From NCBI RefSeq assembly GCF_003286415.2, contig NZ_CP043450.1:5952001-6016000 (forward strand): a stretch of DNA of 64,000 bases, given 5' to 3'. Position 1 is the stretch's first letter. Each line of letters starts with the position of its first letter. The notes under the pieces were generated by a model. That model did no database searches and had not been told where the DNA came from. It saw only the letters and a list, made by a program, of their open reading frames with translations. Made by a program: the position numbers and the translations under genes. This DNA comes from Mucilaginibacter rubeus. Lineage in GTDB: Bacteria > Bacteroidota > Bacteroidia > Sphingobacteriales > Sphingobacteriaceae. Shown one piece after another: positions 17,371 to 26,438 of the stretch.

Positions 17371-20265
17371 ATGTTACGCGTCGACAGTTCCAAACCATGC
17401 CAAATTATATATGCCATTGCCCGGCATGATTACCTGTCGTATGTAATTGAACCACACATAGTTCAGCTTAACCCCAACGGTGAATTTTCCTTAACCCACC
17501 AGCGTTTGTTTTCCAATACAGCCAAAGAGTTTTGTGAATTTCTGGATGATACGGATATCAGGCTTATCAAACTGCTGGAGGAGATGGAACAGGGTAACGT
17601 GATCAAAAGGTATTACAAAAAGCCTATCCGCCCGTTCGAATTTTTCTCGAAAGTGTTCAACGAGCAGATGTTTGACATGATCCGCCCGAAACTGGAGAAA
17701 CGCATAGCCGAAGCATTATCATTGCTTTGCAGCAAGCAGGTGTACCAGATGAGCAAAGAGGGCTACCCCGGCGAGCGCAAATTACAGCTTGCTACTGAAG
17801 CCGCATCAGTGTTATTTCACTTCAGGCGCAACGAGGAGGAGATCAGGTATTTCCCTACCATCAAGTACCAGGGCATGCGCATCGAGTTCATGTTTAAAAA
17901 TGCCGAGATCATCTGTAACCACCCGGCCTGGATGCTGCTTGATGATACTTTGTATTACTTCGACAAAGAAATTGAGGGTAAAAAACTACAGCCATTCCTG
18001 AACAAGCGCTTCATCGCCATACCCAAATCGTCCGAGCAATCGTACTTTGAAAAGTTTGTTGCGCCGCTTATCGAAAAGCATAATGTTTATGCCGAAGGGT
18101 TCACCATTAATACCGAAAAGTATGATGCCCGCCCGGTGCTTAAACCAATTTACATTGAAGGCGGTACATCGCAGCTGCAACTTTCGTTTAAATATGCCGG
18201 TTATGTTTTCCCTTATGGCGATGGCAGGCATATATCGGTAAGGATGGAAAAAAACGGCGATGATTACCTATTTCATCGCATTAAACGCTCAACCACCTGG
18301 GAAAAAGGCAAAATGCATCAGCTGGAACAAATGGGCCTTAAAGTAGCTTCGTCGCTATTTCAAAATCTTGAAGTTGCCGGTCGCGATGATGATGCCGACC
18401 ATTCATTCTCGGTTTTTGAATGGCTTAACCAGCACCATGACCAGCTCATTGAAGAAGGTTTTGAACTGGAACAACCTGAAGGACAAAAGCGCTACGTTTT
18501 TGGCAGCAGCAAAATTGAACTGGTTGTAACCGAAAATAACGACTGGTTTGATATCAACGCAATGGTAAGCTTCGGCCCGTACCGTATACCTTTTATCCAG
18601 TTAAAAAATCATATCCTCAACCACAAAAAGGAATTTATCCTGCCATCTGGCGAGATTGCAGTAATTCCCGAACAATGGTTTTCGCAATATGGCAACCTGC
18701 TGCATTTTACCGAAGGCAGCAATGAACTTAAACTTCGCCGTCATCATATTGGTTTGGTTACAGACCTTGCCGAGGGTGAAATGGCCAGCGTTACCATGAC
18801 CCGCAAACTTCAAAAGCTCACCAATTTTGAGGAGCTTGAGGATGCACCAATGCCGGTTAATTTTGAAGGCCAATTGAGGCCATACCAAAAAGCGGGCTAT
18901 AACTGGTTCCACTTTTTAAAGCAATATCATTTTGGTGGTTGCCTTGCCGATGATATGGGCTTGGGTAAAACCATTCAAACTTTATCATTGCTGCAAAAGC
19001 ATAAAGAAGATGTTGAAAACGGGGGCGGCAAAGCTACATCGCTGGTGATTATGCCTACCTCACTCATCTATAACTGGCTTAATGAGGCCCGCAAGTTTGC
19101 GCCTCAATTAAGACTGATGGTACATACAGGTACTATGCGCTATCGCAGTGCCGATGTTTTTGCCAATTACGATGTGGTGATCACCACCTATGGCATCAGT
19201 CGTATCGATATTGAAATGTTTAAGGATTTCTTTTTCGATTACGTAATCCTTGACGAAAGTCAGAACATTAAAAACCCGTCGTCAAAATCGTACCAGGCGG
19301 TTAAACAGCTTAAATCGCGCTTTAAACTGATCTTGAGCGGTACCCCGGTTGAAAACTCGGTTAACGATCTGTGGACGCAGATGTCGTTCATTAATCCGGG
19401 CTTGCTGGGCGCGCAACAGTTTTTCCAAAACGAATTTGTAACCCCGATAGAAAAGAAAAAGGACGAAGACAAGGCCCGCAAGTTGCAGGCACTGATCAAA
19501 CCTTTTGTTTTGCGCCGTACCAAGGAGCAGGTGGCCACCGAGCTTCCGCCAAAAACAGAAAACCTTTTCTATTCTCAGATGACCGAAGAGCAATCGTCTG
19601 TTTATGAAGAGATCAAATCCGAATACCGTAACGAGCTATTGAAAAGCCTGGAGGATGGCACATTTGCCAAAACGCAGATTCAGGTATTGCAGGGTTTGAT
19701 CAAACTAAGGCAAATTGCCAATCACCCTATCATGATTGATAAAGATTATGAGGGCGATAGCGGCAAATTTGAGGACGTGGTTCACACCCTTAACAATGTT
19801 CTTGACGGCGGCCATAAAGTGCTGATATTTTCGCAGTTTGTAAAACAGCTCAGCATCTACCGGGATCATTTTGACCGCGTTGGCATTCCGTACGTATATC
19901 TCGATGGTAGTACCCAAAACCGTGGAGATGTGGTAAAACAGTTTCAGGAGGATGAGAAAACACGCGTATTCCTGATCTCGATAAAAGCAGGTGGTGTAGG
20001 CCTCAACCTCACCGAAGCTGATTATGTTTTCATCCTGGATCCATGGTGGAACCCGGCGGTTGAGCAACAGGCTATTGACCGTACCCACCGCATTGGCCAA
20101 ACCAAAAACGTGTTCATCTATAAATTCATCACCAAAGATTCGGTTGAAGAAAAGATCCTGGCTTTGCAGCAACGCAAACTGAGCCTGTCAAGGGCACTTA
20201 TTACCACTGAAGAAAGTTTTATTAAGTCGCTTACAGCAGAGGATATTAAGGAGATATTGGGGTAA
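17371..20265 (+). CDS. SNF2-family DNA helicase-like ATPase
   Basis: Protein of 964 residues. The N-terminal half (about 1-470) resembles the bacterial SNF2-helicase-associated region, without recognised catalytic motifs. The C-terminal half has the two-lobe motor: motif I DDMGLGKT (near residue 530), motif II LDESQ in place of DEAH, LSGTPVEN, LRRTKEQV, then motif V and VI in GGVGLNLTEAD and AIDRTHRIGQ. It would translocate on double-stranded DNA using ATP; roles in transcription recycling or genome maintenance are known for relatives. It stands alone with its own promoter. No methylase or nuclease partner is adjacent, so a defence role is not supported here. Confidence 0.9.
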   Translation: MLRVDSSKPCQIIYAIARHDYLSYVIEPHIVQLNPNGEFSLTHQRLFSNTAKEFCEFLDDTDIRLIKLLEEMEQGNVIKRYYKKPIRPFEFFSKVFNEQMFDMIRPKLEKRIAEALSLLCSKQVYQMSKEGYPGERKLQLATEAASVLFHFRRNEEEIRYFPTIKYQGMRIEFMFKNAEIICNHPAWMLLDDTLYYFDKEIEGKKLQPFLNKRFIAIPKSSEQSYFEKFVAPLIEKHNVYAEGFTINTEKYDARPVLKPIYIEGGTSQLQLSFKYAGYVFPYGDGRHISVRMEKNGDDYLFHRIKRSTTWEKGKMHQLEQMGLKVASSLFQNLEVAGRDDDADHSFSVFEWLNQHHDQLIEEGFELEQPEGQKRYVFGSSKIELVVTENNDWFDINAMVSFGPYRIPFIQLKNHILNHKKEFILPSGEIAVIPEQWFSQYGNLLHFTEGSNELKLRRHHIGLVTDLAEGEMASVTMTRKLQKLTNFEELEDAPMPVNFEGQLRPYQKAGYNWFHFLKQYHFGGCLADDMGLGKTIQTLSLLQKHKEDVENGGGKATSLVIMPTSLIYNWLNEARKFAPQLRLMVHTGTMRYRSADVFANYDVVITTYGISRIDIEMFKDFFFDYVILDESQNIKNPSSKSYQAVKQLKSRFKLILSGTPVENSVNDLWTQMSFINPGLLGAQQFFQNEFVTPIEKKKDEDKARKLQALIKPFVLRRTKEQVATELPPKTENLFYSQMTEEQSSVYEEIKSEYRNELLKSLEDGTFAKTQIQVLQGLIKLRQIANHPIMIDKDYEGDSGKFEDVVHTLNNVLDGGHKVLIFSQFVKQLSIYRDHFDRVGIPYVYLDGSTQNRGDVVKQFQEDEKTRVFLISIKAGGVGLNLTEADYVFILDPWWNPAVEQQAIDRTHRIGQTKNVFIYKFITKDSVEEKILALQQRKLSLSRALITTEESFIKSLTAEDIKEILG

Positions 20266-20277
20266 GTTGATTTGAGC

Positions 20278-20338
20278 GATGACAAAACAACAATCTTGCG
20301 CTCGTTTGTAACGAGCGAGAGTTGATCGCAATGACATA
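20278..20338. repeat. Decayed palindromic repeat, family A copy 4
   Basis: Only the right end ATCGCAATGACAT and fragments such as ACAACAATC remain. It seems a degenerate copy of the family seen at 9164, 14506 and 38388. The rest of this 341-base gap is the moxR upstream region. Confidence 0.5.
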
Positions 20339-20552
20339 GCTTTTTATTTGCACACCCTTGCGTTCGTTTGCATCATTCAATAAAATGCCTTTTACCACGT
20401 TATATTGTACAAAAACCGCTAAATAGTGTATATTGGAGATTTACGAGCACCGGATTTAACAATTATCATCGAACATTTTGAGTGTTAAACAGATATATCA
20501 ACCGCGATATCTTACGATTTAACACTTTTTAACATTTATGCAAGGATTTTAG

Positions 20553-20584
20553 TTGGCGAAAAATTGGCCGGGTGTTTAAGTTTG
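20553..20584 (+). promoter_or_regulatory. Promoter of the moxR-bat operon
   Basis: -33 TTG (20553-20555) and -7 TAAGTTTG (20577-20584), spaced 21 bases, a full match to the Bacteroidota pattern. Predicted transcript start is near 20591, 16 bases before the moxR ATG. Confidence 0.68.
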
Positions 20585-20606
20585 CCTACCGAAACGAAAA
20601 AATTTA

Positions 20607-21653
20607 ATGGAAGAACAAAATAGCTATACAGGAAATGTCACTTCGGCCGCTCCAACATCGTACTCAACCGATATCAGGGCGCTGAATGAAATGATACAAA
20701 GGGAAAGCGCGTTTATCGATCTGCTGATCCTGGAGATGGATAAAGTGATCGTGGGTCAGCGTTACATGGTTGAACGTTTGCTGATTGGTTTATTAGCCAA
20801 CGGCCACATTTTATTGGAAGGTGTACCGGGATTGGCAAAAACATTGGCCATCAACACACTTTCAAGAGCAATCCAGGCAGATTTTAGCAGGATCCAGTTT
20901 ACACCGGACCTACTCCCCGCCGACGTGCTTGGTACCATGATCTATAACCAAAAGAAAGAAGAGTTCATTGTGCGTAAAGGCCCTATCTTCTCTAACTTTG
21001 TTTTGGCCGATGAGATTAACCGTGCGCCTGCTAAAGTGCAAAGTGCATTGCTTGAAGCCATGCAGGAGCGCCAGGTAACCATTGGCGATACTACCTATAA
21101 ACTGCCCGATCCGTTCCTGGTACTGGCAACCCAAAACCCTATTGAGCAGGAAGGTACTTATCCCCTGCCCGAAGCACAGGTTGACCGTTTTATGCTGAAA
21201 GTGGTGATCAAATATCCTAACAAAGAGGATGAGAAAAAGATCATGCGCGCCAATATTTCGCCTTCGGGCATGAATAAACCAAACGCCATTATCAAGCCCG
21301 AGGAAATCATCAAGGCCCGTAAAATAGTGCGCGAGGTTTATATGGACGAAAAAATTGAGCAATACATTATCGATATTGTTTTCGCTACCCGTTTCCCTGA
21401 TCAGTTTAAGCTTGCCAAGTACAAAACCCTGATCACCTTTGGTGCTTCGCCAAGGGCAAGTATCAGTTTGGCGCTGGCTGCAAAAGCTTATGCGTTTATC
21501 AAACGCCGTGGCTACGTGATCCCTGAGGATGTGCGCGCTGTTTGCCATGATGTATTAAGGCACCGCGTTGGCTTAAGCTACGAGGCCGAAGCTGAGAACA
21601 TCACCAGCGAGGATATCATTACAGCGATATTAAACGCGGTTGAGGTACCGTAA
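20607..21653 (+). CDS. MoxR-family AAA+ ATPase
   Basis: AAA+ ATPase of the MoxR family, 348 residues. Walker A is GVPGLAKT (72-79) and Walker B is in FVLADEINRAP; the arm ATQNPIEQEGTYPLPEAQVDRF is the family hallmark. It is thought to act as a chaperone for the von Willebrand factor A proteins encoded with it. It is the first gene of the operon that runs through batE at 29019, with its promoter just upstream. A family C repeat of about 104 bases separates it from the DUF58 gene. Confidence 0.94.
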   Translation: MEEQNSYTGNVTSAAPTSYSTDIRALNEMIQRESAFIDLLILEMDKVIVGQRYMVERLLIGLLANGHILLEGVPGLAKTLAINTLSRAIQADFSRIQFTPDLLPADVLGTMIYNQKKEEFIVRKGPIFSNFVLADEINRAPAKVQSALLEAMQERQVTIGDTTYKLPDPFLVLATQNPIEQEGTYPLPEAQVDRFMLKVVIKYPNKEDEKKIMRANISPSGMNKPNAIIKPEEIIKARKIVREVYMDEKIEQYIIDIVFATRFPDQFKLAKYKTLITFGASPRASISLALAAKAYAFIKRRGYVIPEDVRAVCHDVLRHRVGLSYEAEAENITSEDIITAILNAVEVP

Positions 21654-21655
21654 AC

Positions 21656-21759
21656 CTCACCCTGGCCCTCTCCAAAGGAGAGGGAGTTAAATAAAAAGTT
21701 TAATTATTCAACTAAAATTCTTTTAAAGTCCTCCCCCCTGGGGAGGATTTAGGAGGGGT
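21656..21759. repeat. Family C-like repeat inside the bat operon
   Basis: Contains CCCTCTCCAAAGGAGAGGG and CCTCCCCCCTGGGGAGG dyads. The second ends in AGGAGGGG (21751-21758), four bases before the DUF58 start at 21762, so the repeat provides a strong Shine-Dalgarno. Confidence 0.65.
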
Positions 21760-21761
21760 AC

Positions 21762-22643
21762 ATGGCTAAAGACACCAAGGATCTGCTAAAAAAGGTTAGG
21801 AAGATAGAGATCAAAACCCGTGGCTTAAGTAACCACTTATTTTCGGGCGAGTATCATTCTGCTTTCAAGGGGCGTGGTATGGCCTTCAGCGAGGTGCGCG
21901 AATACCAGATTGGCGATGAGATCCGTACTATCGACTGGAACGTAACGGCCCGTTTTAACGCGCCTTACGTAAAGGTATTTGAAGAGGAACGCGAACTTAC
22001 CGTTATGATACTGATGGATGTGAGTGGTTCTGAAAACTTCGGCACACAAAACCAACAAAAGCAGGATCTGGCTACCGAGCTTTGCGCTGTGCTGGCATTT
22101 TCGGCCATACAGAACAATGATAAGGTAGGTATCCTATTTTTCAGCGATAAGATCGAGAAATTTATTCCGCCTAAAAAAGGCCGCAGCCATATCCTGATGA
22201 TCATCCGCGAATTGATCGCGTTTCAGCCCGAAAACAAGGGCACCAACGTGGCCGAAGCTTTAAAATACTTCACCAGTGTTATCAAAAAGAAGTGCACAGC
22301 CTTTGTGATCTCGGATTTCATCACCTCTGATTTTGAAAATGAAATTAAGATCGCCAATAAAAAGCACGATATCATTGCTTTAAAACTTTACGATAAGCAC
22401 GAAGAAGAATTCCCAAACCTTGGGCTTATTCCCGTTAAAGACGAAGAAAGCGGGCAAATCATGTGGGTAAACACCGGTGATAAAGCCGTACGCGACGCCT
22501 TTAAATGGGATGCCGTGAAACGCAATGCCGCGCTTCAGGATACTTTTCGCCGTTCGGGGGTTGATTATACTACTATCGGCACACACGAATCATACGTTAA
22601 ACCATTAATGACATTATTTAAAAAGCGGGAAGGCCGGCGGTAA
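21762..22643 (+). CDS. DUF58 domain protein (vWA-like)
   Basis: Cytoplasmic protein of 293 residues of the DUF58 family, which accompanies MoxR in most bacteria. The family block SGEYHSAFKGRGMAFSEVREYQIGDEIRTIDWN is present in residues 28-60. A MIDAS-type metal site DVSGS (86-90) shows the von Willebrand factor A fold, and the C-terminal part carries FVISDFIT. It is a likely client of the MoxR ATPase. Its ribosome site comes from the repeat upstream. The next gene starts 5 bases after the stop. Confidence 0.92.
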   Translation: MAKDTKDLLKKVRKIEIKTRGLSNHLFSGEYHSAFKGRGMAFSEVREYQIGDEIRTIDWNVTARFNAPYVKVFEEERELTVMILMDVSGSENFGTQNQQKQDLATELCAVLAFSAIQNNDKVGILFFSDKIEKFIPPKKGRSHILMIIRELIAFQPENKGTNVAEALKYFTSVIKKKCTAFVISDFITSDFENEIKIANKKHDIIALKLYDKHEEEFPNLGLIPVKDEESGQIMWVNTGDKAVRDAFKWDAVKRNAALQDTFRRSGVDYTTIGTHESYVKPLMTLFKKREGRR

Positions 22644-22648
22644 AATAT

Positions 22649-23620
22649 ATGAACAGGTACATCAAATACACCCTGGCTATGTTGGTAACGCTTGCAGGCT
22701 TTTACCAAACAGGCAGGGCTCAAAACTTTGGGGCAAAAGCTACGCTGAATAAAAACACTATCCTTATAGGCGAACAAACACAGCTTAACTTAAGCGTCCG
22801 TTTTCATACCCAGGATAATGTCACTTTTCCAAAGGTGCCCGATAGCATAGGTAAAATTCAGGTAGTGAAAGTTAAAGCGGATACGGTTTCCGATAAAAGC
22901 GACCTATCCATCAAAACTATCACCAGGCATTATACTATCACTGCTTTTGATAGCGGCCGGTACGCTATTCCATCTTATGTTTTCAAATCGGCAGTAGGCG
23001 ATTTGCCTACCGAAACGTTGACCCTTGATGTAAAAACAGTTGCCGTTGACACCACCAAGGGCTTTTATGATATTAAACAGCCATTGGCTGTTCATTATAC
23101 TTTTTGGGACTGGCTGCATGATAACTGGAAATTGGTTATAGGCATCTGGCTTGGCTTAATGGCGATAGCCGGCGCAATTTACTACCTGCTTAAACGACCT
23201 AAAAAAGAGGTGGTTGTTGAAGAAGTTAAACCGGATGTGCCACTGCATATCCAGGCGCTTCAAAAGCTTGAAGAGATCAAGAGCAAACAGCTTTGGCAAC
23301 ACGACCAGGTTAAGCAATATTATATTGAACTGAGCGATGTGGTACGTGAGTACCTTGAAAAACGGTATACTATTCAAGCGCTGGAGCAAACAACCGAAGA
23401 GATTTTTGCGAGCTTAAGAAACATGGATATAGCCAGCGAAGACAGGAACCTCTTAAGACAGCTATTGGTACTTTCGGATATGGTGAAGTTTGCCAAAGAG
23501 AAGCCCGCGGCTCATGAAAATGAAAAGAGCATGGATAACGCTGTTACTTTCATTAAAGATACACAACCCCACTATGTTAAGCCTGCAGATGTAAACGCGA
23601 AGGGAGATGAGGCAAAATGA
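22649..23620 (+). CDS. BatD-like membrane protein of the bat operon
   Basis: Protein of 323 residues with a signal peptide (1-24, ending in GRAQ), a beta-rich periplasmic part (25-145) opening with AKATLNKNTILIGEQTQLNL, which recalls the start of BatD, one membrane span (about 157-180), and a charged helical cytoplasmic tail. Position between DUF58 and batA is standard in Bacteroidota operons. Function is unknown; it probably forms part of the membrane complex. Its stop overlaps the batA start by 4 bases (ATGA), so the two are translationally coupled. Confidence 0.8.
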   Translation: MNRYIKYTLAMLVTLAGFYQTGRAQNFGAKATLNKNTILIGEQTQLNLSVRFHTQDNVTFPKVPDSIGKIQVVKVKADTVSDKSDLSIKTITRHYTITAFDSGRYAIPSYVFKSAVGDLPTETLTLDVKTVAVDTTKGFYDIKQPLAVHYTFWDWLHDNWKLVIGIWLGLMAIAGAIYYLLKRPKKEVVVEEVKPDVPLHIQALQKLEEIKSKQLWQHDQVKQYYIELSDVVREYLEKRYTIQALEQTTEEIFASLRNMDIASEDRNLLRQLLVLSDMVKFAKEKPAAHENEKSMDNAVTFIKDTQPHYVKPADVNAKGDEAK

Positions 23621-24621
23621 TTTGGTTTAAAGGAATAGAATTTGCACATCCGGGCTTTTTCTGGCTGTTTATCAGCATTCCGCTTATGGTGGGCTGGTAC
23701 ATCTGGAAACAAAAGCAACTACAGGGCAATCTGGCTATGCCTACCATCAGAGGCTTTGCCATGATCACCAAAAGCAAGCTGCCGCATTTCAGGCATTTGG
23801 GTATCGTTTTGCGCTCATTAGCCATGGCCGCACTTATAGTGGCGCTGGCAAGGCCGCAATCGTCATTAAGCTGGCAGGATACTACTACTGAAGGTATCGA
23901 TATCGTTATCGCGTCGGATATCTCGGGCAGTATGCTTGCCGAGGATTTTAAACCGAACAGGCTTGAGGCCGGCAAAAACATCGCCATTGATTTTATCCAA
24001 AACCGCCCTAATGACAGGATTGGTCTGGTAGTTTTCAGCGGTGAAAGCTTTACGCAATGCCCGCTCACTATTGATCATTCGGTACTGGTAAACCTTTATG
24101 CCGATATCAAAAACGGGATGATTGAGGATGGTACCGCCATTGGTATGGGTTTGGCTACGGCCGTAAACCGTTTAAAAGATAGCGAAGCCAAAAGTAAAGT
24201 AGTGATCCTGCTTACCGACGGATCCAATAACTCGGGCTCTATCCCACCGGTTACCGCTGCCGAAATTGCCAAACAGTTTGGTGTAAGGGTTTATACAGTA
24301 GGCATTGGTACCAACGGCTATGCGCCCTACCCTGTTCAAACGCCAATGGGCGTACAATACCAGCGCATGAAAGTTGATATTGACGAAGGTACACTGGGCA
24401 AAATCGCTTCCATTACCGGTGGTAAATACTTCAGGGCAACCAATAACAGCGCCCTGAAAGATATTTACGAACAGATTGACAAACTGGAAAAAGCCAAGAT
24501 AGATGTTACCCAGTACCGCAAAAAAACCGAACGCTTTTTGCCGTTCGCCATTATTGCGCTGGCACTTTTATCGTTAGAATTTTTAACAAGAAACACCCTG
24601 CTTAAGGGAGCTTTAACATAA
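23617..24621 (+). CDS. batA: BatA, vWA domain membrane protein
   Basis: Inner membrane protein of 334 residues with N-terminal spans at about 12-30 and 60-78, a von Willebrand factor A domain with intact MIDAS motif DISGS (101-105) and downstream LLTDGSNNSG, and a C-terminal span (about 308-325). Known from Bacteroides as part of the aerotolerance operon, where loss of bat genes lowers oxygen tolerance. It overlaps the preceding gene by 4 bases and precedes batB by 4 bases. Confidence 0.93.
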   Translation: MIWFKGIEFAHPGFFWLFISIPLMVGWYIWKQKQLQGNLAMPTIRGFAMITKSKLPHFRHLGIVLRSLAMAALIVALARPQSSLSWQDTTTEGIDIVIASDISGSMLAEDFKPNRLEAGKNIAIDFIQNRPNDRIGLVVFSGESFTQCPLTIDHSVLVNLYADIKNGMIEDGTAIGMGLATAVNRLKDSEAKSKVVILLTDGSNNSGSIPPVTAAEIAKQFGVRVYTVGIGTNGYAPYPVQTPMGVQYQRMKVDIDEGTLGKIASITGGKYFRATNNSALKDIYEQIDKLEKAKIDVTQYRKKTERFLPFAIIALALLSLEFLTRNTLLKGALT

Positions 24622-24625
24622 CAGC

Positions 24626-25666
24626 ATGCTACGTTTTGCAAATACAGAATATTTATGGGGATTGCTTGCTATTCCGCTGCTGCTCTTTATTTTTTTAAGG
24701 GTTAACTGGTGGAAACGCAAAGCCATAGCCTCATTGGGCAATAAAGAGATAGTGCTGCAGATGATGCCGCAGGTTTCCTTTTCGCGCCCCTGGATTAAGT
24801 TTATCTTTTTCATTTTGGCCTACGCTCTGGTTGTGATAGGTATAGCAGATCCGCAGTTGGGTTCAAAAACCGAAGAGGTAAAGCGCAAAGGAGCCGACCT
24901 GATGATCCTGCTCGACGTATCAAACAGTATGCTGGCGCAGGACCTTGCCCCTAACCGTTTGGAAAACGCCAAACGCGCGTTAGCCCAGTTGATAGATAAG
25001 CTGCATGACGATCGTATTGGTATCGTAGTATTCGCTGGTCAGGCTTATGTCCAGCTTCCGGTAACTACCGATTATTCGGCGGCCAAGCTATTTCTCAATA
25101 CCATTAACACCGATATGGTGCCAACACAAGGTACAGCTATTGGCGCGGCAATTAACCTGGGCATGCAGTCGTTTGATTTTAAAAACGGTACCGGCAAATC
25201 CATGATTATTATTACCGATGGTGAAAACCATGAGGATGATGCCGTTGCCGCCGCCAAATCTGCTTTATCAAGAAACGTAACTGTTAATGTTGTGGGTGTG
25301 GGCTCGGAAGAAGGTGCTCCGGTACCTATTTACCAGGATGGCAAGCAAACTGGCTTTCATAACGATAGCACCGGCCATCCTGTAGTAAGTAAGCTGGACG
25401 AGCAAATGGGCAAAGAAATAGCAGCGGCCGGAAACGGCGTTTACGTGCGTGCTAATAATGCCAACAGCGGCCTTAATATCGTTATGGATCAGATAGCCAA
25501 AGTGCAGCGCAAAATGACCGATACTAAACAGTTTAAAGATTTTGAAGACCGGTTCCAGTTTTTCCTGGCCATTGCCTTTGTACTGTTACTGGCCGAGTTC
25601 TTTATCTCTATCCGTAAAAACATGCGCCTGAGCAAGATCAAATTATTTGAAGTAAAAAACACATGA
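24626..25666 (+). CDS. batB: BatB, vWA domain membrane protein
   Basis: Paralogue of BatA, 346 residues. Two N-terminal spans (about 9-26 and 57-73) precede the vWA domain with MIDAS DVSNS (97-101) and IITDGENHEDD. A C-terminal span follows at about 312-330. BatA and BatB form a membrane complex in known systems. Its stop overlaps the batC start by 4 bases (ATGA). Confidence 0.93.
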   Translation: MLRFANTEYLWGLLAIPLLLFIFLRVNWWKRKAIASLGNKEIVLQMMPQVSFSRPWIKFIFFILAYALVVIGIADPQLGSKTEEVKRKGADLMILLDVSNSMLAQDLAPNRLENAKRALAQLIDKLHDDRIGIVVFAGQAYVQLPVTTDYSAAKLFLNTINTDMVPTQGTAIGAAINLGMQSFDFKNGTGKSMIIITDGENHEDDAVAAAKSALSRNVTVNVVGVGSEEGAPVPIYQDGKQTGFHNDSTGHPVVSKLDEQMGKEIAAAGNGVYVRANNANSGLNIVMDQIAKVQRKMTDTKQFKDFEDRFQFFLAIAFVLLLAEFFISIRKNMRLSKIKLFEVKNT

Positions 25667-26415
25667 AGCAATATATCATAGTCATTATTTTAATGCTGCA
25701 GGCTTCATTTCTTTTTGCCCAGCAGGAAAAAAGACTTATCAATAAAGGTAACGAGCTTTACCAGCAAAAGAAATACAAAGAGGCCGAAGCAAGCTATCGC
25801 CAGGCCATGGGGCAAAAGAACAAAACTGTTGAGAGTAATTTCAACCTCGGTGATGCCATGTTCAAACAGCAAAAGTTTGATCAGGCGTCCGAACAGTTTA
25901 ATAAACTGGCGGCTTCATCAACAGATAAAAATGTAAAATCCGGGGCTTATCATAACGTAGGCAACTCGTTCCTGACCCAAAAAAAATACCAGGAAAGTAT
26001 CGACGCCTATAAAAAAGCGCTTGTTAATAATCCGGCGGATAATGAAACCCGCTATAACCTTGCTTATGCCCAAAAAATGCTGAAAAACCAACAGGACAAG
26101 AATAAAGGCGGCGGGGGCAATAATAATAAAGACAAGAACAAGGATAAAAACAAGAACGATAAGAATAAAGACAACAAGGACAAGGATAAAGACAAAAAAG
26201 ATCAGGATAAAAACAAGCAGGATCAGGACAAGAAAGACCAGGACAAACAAAATCAGGATCAGAAAGATCAGCAGGGACAGCAGCCTAACCAGCTTTCAAA
26301 AGATGATGCCCAGCGTATGCTTGACGCCTTGAACAATGATGAAAAACAAACCCAGGATAAGCTGAAGAATAAAAAATTAAAAGGTGCTAAAGTGCCTATT
26401 TCAAAAGATTGGTAA
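25663..26415 (+). CDS. batC: BatC, TPR protein with Lys/Asp-rich tail
   Basis: Periplasmic protein of 250 residues. The signal peptide is residues 1-19. TPR repeats occupy about 22-145 (NKGNELYQQKKYKEAEASYR, then NVGNSFLTQKKYQESIDAYK). Residues about 145-210 are a low-complexity region of Lys, Asp, Asn and Gln, encoded by near-repetitive DNA at 26094-26290. The C-terminus resumes a normal sequence (KDDAQRMLDAL). It probably acts as a scaffold for the vWA proteins. Followed by batD after 23 bases. Confidence 0.87.
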   Translation: MKQYIIVIILMLQASFLFAQQEKRLINKGNELYQQKKYKEAEASYRQAMGQKNKTVESNFNLGDAMFKQQKFDQASEQFNKLAASSTDKNVKSGAYHNVGNSFLTQKKYQESIDAYKKALVNNPADNETRYNLAYAQKMLKNQQDKNKGGGGNNNKDKNKDKNKNDKNKDNKDKDKDKKDQDKNKQDQDKKDQDKQNQDQKDQQGQQPNQLSKDDAQRMLDALNNDEKQTQDKLKNKKLKGAKVPISKDW

Positions 26416-26438
26416 ATCTTGTTGTTTTGTAGATACTA

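Noticed and set aside
17371-20265. SNF2 helicase as part of a DISARM or other defence island
   Set aside because: No methylase, nuclease or other defence gene flanks it; neighbours are peptidases and the bat operon.
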